This document shows, piece after piece, positions 6,815 to 10,540 of a stretch of DNA of 10,540 nucleotides (position 1 is its first letter; every line of letters begins with the position of its first letter). Source of the stretch: CAZHLD01 sp964533185 (GTDB lineage Bacteria; Acidobacteriota; Terriglobia; Acidiferrales; UBA7541). A program made the position numbers and the translations under genes. Under the pieces are notes generated by a model. It was not told the DNA's origin. It ran no database searches and saw nothing but the letters and a program-made list of their open reading frames with translations. The stretch is from the NCBI GenBank assembly GCA_964533185.1, contig CAZHLD010000085.1:1-10540 (forward strand), in the 5' to 3' direction.

Positions 6815-6842
6815 CCTTTGGAGAATGTGCTGTATTGATTGC

Positions 6843-7091
6843 ATGGCTCTCGTTCGCAGAAGAAAAATCCTGGGAAGGCAACTGCCCATTTTTGTGGAAA
6901 AGGGCCAGGACGGCTTTTATGTCGTCGAATGCCCCCTCTTTGAAGGTTGTTACACGCAGGGGAAGACGATTGACGAAGCCTTGCGGAATATCCGAGAGGT
7001 GGTCTCCTTGATTTTGGAGGAAAAGGAAGCTCAAGAGGCCCTGCGCAACTATCAGCCGGAAGAAATAAGTCTCCACACCATCACGGTTTAG
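6843..7091 (+). CDS. hicB: HicB-family antitoxin (minimal form)
   Basis: This 82-residue protein carries the partial RNase H-like fold of HicB antitoxins: a strand LPIFVEKGQDGFYVVEC, the PLFEGCYTQG turn, and the helix KTIDEALRNIREVVSLILEE. HicB binds HicA and blocks its RNase activity. Longer HicB proteins, such as the E. coli one of about 138 residues, add a C-terminal helix-turn-helix or ribbon-helix-helix domain. Here the protein ends about 20 residues after the helix, so that domain is absent and autoregulation may be lost or done by another factor. I chose the ATG at 6843 from homology. ATG 6825 is in frame and would add six residues; GGAG at 6820-6823 lies too close to it to settle the matter. 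The stop is one base before the hicA ATG, so the two are surely co-translated. Confidence 0.85.
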   Translation: MALVRRRKILGRQLPIFVEKGQDGFYVVECPLFEGCYTQGKTIDEALRNIREVVSLILEEKEAQEALRNYQPEEISLHTITV

Positions 7092-7092
7092 C

Positions 7093-7314
7093 ATGTCTGC
7101 CCTGCCGATTCTCTCCGGCAAGAGACTGATTCGAATCCTCCAAAAACTGGGCTACCATTCTGTCCGGCAACGCGGCAGCCATATTCGGTTAGAGTGCTCA
7201 GAGAGAAAATCCGTGACGGTCCCAAACTACAAGACGATTGATCGCTCGCTCCTGCGCAAGATTCTGCGTGACGCGGAACTAAGTTCAGAGGAGTTCATGA
7301 ATTTGATGGATTGA
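7093..7314 (+). CDS. hicA: HicA-family mRNA interferase toxin
   Basis: This 73-residue protein has the HicA double-stranded-RNA-binding-like fold. It shows LSGKRLIRILQKLGYHSVRQ, the key motif RGSHIRL with the catalytic-type His30, then SVTVPNYKTIDRSLLRKILRD and a closing SSEEFMNLMD. HicA toxins cleave mRNAs and tmRNA independently of the ribosome and arrest growth until neutralised by HicB. The length matches the usual 60-85 residues, and the His is intact, so it should be active. It starts one base after the hicB stop with no own ribosome site, which suggests translational coupling to the antitoxin. The order (antitoxin first) is opposite to E. coli hicAB but common elsewhere. Confidence 0.9.
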   Translation: MSALPILSGKRLIRILQKLGYHSVRQRGSHIRLECSERKSVTVPNYKTIDRSLLRKILRDAELSSEEFMNLMD

Positions 7315-7433
7315 GCTTGTCCAACAACTTTATCGCACTGCAATTACTGCAGCCCCAATCCTCTCCTCTTCGTCGGCAATGTCTTCGTCGAAATCGCCAG
7401 CTTCCCCGCCGCGGCTGATAGAGGCCTTATGGC

Positions 7434-7544
7434 TGTCATTCCGAGAAGCGCAGCGACGAGGAATCTCTCTTCTGCCTTGGTTGCTTCGCAGAGGGATTCC
7501 TTCCGGCAGGGCCGGAATCTTCGATCGCTCCGCTCCGAATGACA
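7434..7544. repeat. 111-bp palindromic dispersed repeat element (copy B)
   Basis: The element begins TGTCATTC (7434-7441) and ends GAATGACA (7537-7544), a perfect 8-bp terminal inverted repeat. Inside are the left arm GCGCAGCGACGAGGAATCTC, a spacer, and a right arm with a perfect stem TTCCGGC-AGG-GCCGGAA (7501-7517). The right arm matches 375-416, and part of the left arm (7454-7466) matches 2965-2977 in inverted form. It lies between two convergent genes (hicA and rsmD), a typical place for REP/MITE-like palindromes. It has no coding capacity. On both strands it is open enough to give spurious short reading frames. Confidence 0.8.
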
Positions 7545-7582
7545 CACCGGGCGATAATGCAGCACTCTGCCAGCCGCAGCGC

Positions 7583-8152
7583 TCACGCCGCCATCGAAAG
7601 GCGGTAAAAACTAAATCCAGAATCGCCCAGTTCGACCACGCGCTCGCGCTCCAGCGTGGCCCAGCGTTCCGGCGGCCACCAGCGCTTGCTGTGCTCAACG
7701 ATCACTCGTCCGCCCGGCGCGAGCAGGGGCAAACGATCCAGCGCTTCGAGCGCGCGCTCGTACTCCTTCCGTGCGGCATACGGCGGGTCCACGAAAACGA
7801 AGTCTGCATGCACCCGCCGACCGGCCAGCATCTCCAGGCCGCGCACCGCGTCGGTGGAAAGCAGCGTTACTCCGCCCGTGATGCCGAGAGACGCGAGGTT
7901 CTTGCGGATCAACGCCACCGCCGGCCCGTGGTGCTCAAAAAAATACACTTCGCGCGCGCCTCGGCTGGCGGCCTCGATGCCCACCGCCCCGGTGCCCGCG
8001 TAGGCATCCACGAAAATCGAACCGCGCACGGCCGGCCCGAGGATATTGAAGAGAGTCTCCCGCAAGCGGTCGCTGGAGGGGCGCAGCGCCAGCCCGCGCA
8101 GCGTCTTCAGCGCACGGCTCCGGTAGATGCCGCCCACCACGCGCACGTTCAC
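7583..8152 (-). CDS. rsmD: 16S rRNA (guanine(966)-N2)-methyltransferase RsmD
   Basis: This 189-residue SAM-dependent enzyme methylates N2 of G966 in helix 31 of 16S rRNA in the assembled small subunit. Family marks are present in order: the start NVRVVGGIYRSRAL, RPSSDRLRETLFNIL (about 24-38), the SAM motif I DAYAGTGAVGIEA (49-61), the acidic FFEHH strand end, and the catalytic DPPY (122-125). The length is typical of the family (about 180-200). The start is GTG at 8152: homology begins exactly there, and the start overlaps the recG stop as GTGA (8149-8152), the usual sign of translational coupling. A longer in-frame ATG at 8470 would lie wholly inside recG and adds only low-complexity Arg/Ala text. 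It forms an operon with recG. Confidence 0.93.
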   Translation of the reverse strand: MNVRVVGGIYRSRALKTLRGLALRPSSDRLRETLFNILGPAVRGSIFVDAYAGTGAVGIEAASRGAREVYFFEHHGPAVALIRKNLASLGITGGVTLLSTDAVRGLEMLAGRRVHADFVFVDPPYAARKEYERALEALDRLPLLAPGGRVIVEHSKRWWPPERWATLERERVVELGDSGFSFYRLSMAA

Positions 8153-10263
8153 CCCACCGTCGCCAGCACGTAGCGACGCTGCCACTGTGGGCCCAGATAC
8201 TCGAGCAGGCGCTGCACCTCGCGCTCTAGCGCCGGGTCTTCGACCATCGAAAGCGCTTCGCGCCGCGCCAGCTCGAGCAGTTCGCGGTCGCGCAACGGAT
8301 TGGCGATGTGGAAGCCCAGCTCGCCGTGCTGCCGCGTGCCGAAAAACTCCCCCGGCCCGCGCAGCTTCAGGTCGATCTCGGCAATCTCGAAGCCGTTGGA
8401 CGTGCGCGCCATCGTCTCCAGCCGCGTCTGCGCCTCTTCGGTGAGCTTTTTCGGCGCCACCAGGATGCAATGCGACTGTTCCGCGCCGCGGCCGATCCGC
8501 CCGCGCAACTGGTGCAGTTGCGCGAGGCCAAAGCGGTCGGCGTGCTCGATCACCATCACCGTGGCGTTCGGCACGTCCACGCCCACCTCGATCACCGTCG
8601 TTGAGACCAGCACCTGAATCTCGCCCCGCCGGAACCGCTCCATCACCCCTTCTTTCTCTTCACTGCGCAGCCGCCCGTGCAGCAACCCGAGCTTGAGCCC
8701 CGACAGCACCTGCTTCGACAGCCGCTCGTATTCCACTATGGCCGCCTTCAGCTCCTGCTTCGACTCCTCGATCACCGGATAGACCACATAAGCCTGACGC
8801 CCGGCCATCACCTCGCGCCGCAGGAACTCCCACACGCCCGGCAGGTGCTCCACACTGGTCCAGCGCGTCTCCACCGGCGTGCGCCCGGGCGGCAGTTGGT
8901 CGATCACGGAGACGTCCAGGTCGCCGTAGAGCGTCATCGCCAGCGTGCGCGGAATCGGCGTGGCCGTCATCACCAGCACATCGGGCTGGACGCCTTTTTC
9001 GATCAAACGCTTTCGCTGCATCACGCCGAAGCGGTGCTGCTCGTCCACAATCACCAGTCCCAGCTGGGCGAAGACAACCTCTTCTTCGATCAACGCGTGG
9101 GTACCGACCACCAACTGCGCCTCGCCTTTGCGCACGCGTTCTCGCGCCGCCTTTTTCTCCGACGGTTTCAGCCCGCTGATTAACAGCTCCACCGAGTATC
9201 CCGCGTGCGCGAAGATGCGCCGCGCCGAAAGAAAATGCTGCACCGCCAGGATTTCGGTCGGTGCCATCAGTACCGCCTGGTAGCCGTTTTCGATCACGAT
9301 GGCCGCCGCTTCGAGCGCGACAATCGTCTTCCCGCTGCCCACGTCGCCTTCGAGCAGGCGGTTCATCGGCGCCGGCCGCTCCAGGTCTGCGGCGATTTCC
9401 GCCAGCACGCGCTTCTGCGCCTCGGTGGGCTTGAACGGCAGGATCCGCTTCAGCGCCTCGCGGATGCGTTCCTCGCGCACGCGAAATGCGATGCCGGTTT
9501 GGTGGCGCGTTTGCTGACGGCGCAGCGCTACGCCCAACTGGTAGAAAAAGAACTCTTCGAAGATCAGCCGCTGGTGCGCCGGCGTGCGGAAGGTGTTGAG
9601 CGCCTCAAGCGGCTCGCCGGCGTCCGGGAAGTGCACCGCCGCGATTGCCTTGTGCTTGGTGGGGAAGCCGTGGCGTCCGAGCAGCGCCGGCGGCAGCGGG
9701 TCGGGAAGCGCCTCGCTCAGGTTGCTCAGCGCCGCGTGAATCATGCGCCGCAACTGGCGCGAGCTGATCCCGGCACTCGCTTCGTAGATGGGAACGATCC
9801 GCCCAACTTCGGTCGAATCGGCGGAATCTTCTCCCAACAGCTCGAACTGCGGGTTAATCATCTCGAGGCGCGACGGTCGGATGGGGTCCATCTCGGCCTT
9901 GCCGTAGAGCACCAGCCGCTGCCCGGCCTTCAGCCGCCCTTCGAGGTATCCGCCGTGGAAGAACTTGCAGTGCAGCGCGCCGGTCGAGTCGCTCACCAGC
10001 AGGTGATAGACCGCGTCCCGCTGGCGGAAAGGGCTGCGCGCGTAGCGCACAGCGCCGCCGCTCTCTACCTTTGCTTGCACTACGTAGGTGCCGCCGGGCC
10101 GCACATCGCGGATCGCGGCGAAATGGATGCGGTCTTCGTAGCGGAACGGCAGGTAGCCGAGCAGGTCTTCCACCGTGCGGATGCCGCGCTCGGCCAGCTT
10201 CGCGGCCCGCTGCGGGCCCACTCCCTTCAGGTACATGACCTCGCTCGATCGTTGAAGACTCAT
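8149..10263 (-). CDS. recG: ATP-dependent DNA helicase RecG
   Basis: This 704-residue branched-DNA helicase remodels stalled replication forks and Holliday junctions. The N-terminal wedge/OB domain opens with MYLKGVGPQRAAKLAERGI and PFRYEDR (about 10-45). The SF2 motor follows: Walker A GDVGSGKT (306-313), APTEILA (334-340), GTHALI (387-392), the DEQH box (407-410), TATPIPRT (433-440), STTVIEVGVDVPN (554-566) and motif VI QLRGRIGRG (585-593). The end carries the TRG-type region with GPGEFFGTRQHG (636-647). The length is close to E. coli RecG (693). The ATG at 10263 gives the usual short lead before YLKGVGP. There is no strong ribosome site; an internal ATG at codon 10 is a less likely alternative. 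The stop TGA overlaps the GTG of rsmD. Confidence 0.97.
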   Translation of the reverse strand: MSLQRSSEVMYLKGVGPQRAAKLAERGIRTVEDLLGYLPFRYEDRIHFAAIRDVRPGGTYVVQAKVESGGAVRYARSPFRQRDAVYHLLVSDSTGALHCKFFHGGYLEGRLKAGQRLVLYGKAEMDPIRPSRLEMINPQFELLGEDSADSTEVGRIVPIYEASAGISSRQLRRMIHAALSNLSEALPDPLPPALLGRHGFPTKHKAIAAVHFPDAGEPLEALNTFRTPAHQRLIFEEFFFYQLGVALRRQQTRHQTGIAFRVREERIREALKRILPFKPTEAQKRVLAEIAADLERPAPMNRLLEGDVGSGKTIVALEAAAIVIENGYQAVLMAPTEILAVQHFLSARRIFAHAGYSVELLISGLKPSEKKAARERVRKGEAQLVVGTHALIEEEVVFAQLGLVIVDEQHRFGVMQRKRLIEKGVQPDVLVMTATPIPRTLAMTLYGDLDVSVIDQLPPGRTPVETRWTSVEHLPGVWEFLRREVMAGRQAYVVYPVIEESKQELKAAIVEYERLSKQVLSGLKLGLLHGRLRSEEKEGVMERFRRGEIQVLVSTTVIEVGVDVPNATVMVIEHADRFGLAQLHQLRGRIGRGAEQSHCILVAPKKLTEEAQTRLETMARTSNGFEIAEIDLKLRGPGEFFGTRQHGELGFHIANPLRDRELLELARREALSMVEDPALEREVQRLLEYLGPQWQRRYVLATVG

Positions 10264-10291
10264 GGCGGCTGGCTCGCGTCGGGCTGCCTTC

Positions 10292-10297
10292 TTTATA
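10292..10297 (-). promoter_or_regulatory. Possible -10 box of recG
   Basis: TATAAA reads on the minus strand 28 bases before the recG ATG, within ATGATATAAAG. No convincing -35 hexamer is found 16-18 bp upstream, so this is only a candidate. Confidence 0.3.
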
Positions 10298-10326
10298 TCA
10301 TCGCCACACGCCGGCGGCTTCGTTCA

Positions 10327-10354
10327 TTGAGGAAGACGCCGAAGCCCGTATACT
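10327..10354 (+). promoter_or_regulatory. Sigma-70-like promoter for the right-edge gene
   Basis: TTGAGG (10327-10332) and TATACT (10349-10354) are separated by 16 bp, close to TTGACA and TATAAT. The predicted start of transcription near 10361 leaves about 90 bases of leader before the GTG at 10453. It points away from recG, so this 189-bp gap is a divergent promoter region. Confidence 0.5.
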
Positions 10355-10452
10355 TGCGCCCGGCGCATTTGTACAGATAGAGTGTCGCCGTTCTTGTTCT
10401 CAGGCCGGCCAGACCGGGTGCTGACGCTGCCCAGCCCGCGCGGAGGATTCGA

Positions 10453-10540
10453 GTGAGCTCTGCCCAGTTCGGACTCCAGCCCGATGAACGGCTCAACCGC
10501 AGCGACCTGAGAACTCTCCTCATCTGGATTGCTGTCGGCC
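10453..10540 (+). CDS. Start of a gene cut by the window edge, probable membrane protein
   Basis: Reading starts at GTG 10453 with an excellent ribosome site, GGAGG (10442-10446), six bases upstream. The 29 visible codons read SSAQFGLQPDERL, then NRSDLRTLLIWIAVG, and run off the window. The charged lead followed by a hydrophobic run from LLIWIAVG is what the first membrane span of an inner-membrane protein looks like. There is too little to assign a family. It lies divergent from recG and has its own promoter-like sequence. Confidence 0.6.
   Translation, partial: MSSAQFGLQPDERLNRSDLRTLLIWIAVG

Noticed and set aside
8153..8470. Longer RsmD starting at ATG 8470
   Set aside because: The extra 106 residues lie entirely within recG and are low-complexity Arg/Ala/Gly; family homology starts at the GTG at 8152.
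9205..10380. 391-codon open frame on the plus strand across recG
   Set aside because: It is antisense to conserved RecG motifs and runs on past the recG start without any recognisable domain.

Overview
The window is GC-rich chromosomal DNA of a Gram-negative-type bacterium. A Tat-exported multicopper oxidase, a TonB protein and an AsmA protein imply an envelope with a periplasm and outer membrane. The style of the TonB C-terminal module, together with short dispersed palindromic repeats ending in TGTCATTC/GAATGACA, suggests Acidobacteriota. That assignment is inference only; no rRNA or other phylogenetic marker was used.

Layout, left to right. (1) Positions 1-548 hold no gene I can support, only a stem-loop copy of a dispersed repeat and a second hairpin. 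(2) A complete CotA/bilirubin-oxidase-type multicopper oxidase lies on the minus strand (549-2501). (3) Positions 2502-3126 are an accessory gap. It contains the oxidase upstream region with a G-tract palindrome that could be a metal-responsive operator, a 36-codon remnant of an IS1380-type transposase, degenerate repeats, and a hairpin behind the TonB gene. (4) A TonB-family protein on the minus strand (3127-4824) is divergent from an AsmA-family protein on the plus strand (4916-6664), with only 91 bp between them. (5) A compact HicB antitoxin and HicA toxin pair lies on the plus strand (6843-7314). (6) A convergent gap holds a 111-bp palindromic repeat element. (7) The housekeeping pair rsmD and recG is on the minus strand (7583-10263), joined by a GTGA stop/start overlap. 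(8) The right edge carries a promoter and the first 29 codons of a plus-strand gene, probably for a membrane protein.

How the genes relate. recG and rsmD are probably co-transcribed, as are hicB and hicA. The oxidase, TonB and AsmA proteins all act in the envelope but do not form one operon, and nothing here links them functionally. I see no clearly new multi-gene system. The best leads are the possible metal-sensor operator before the oxidase, the TonB protein without the usual anchor histidine, the dispersed repeat family, and the minimal HicB in antitoxin-first order.
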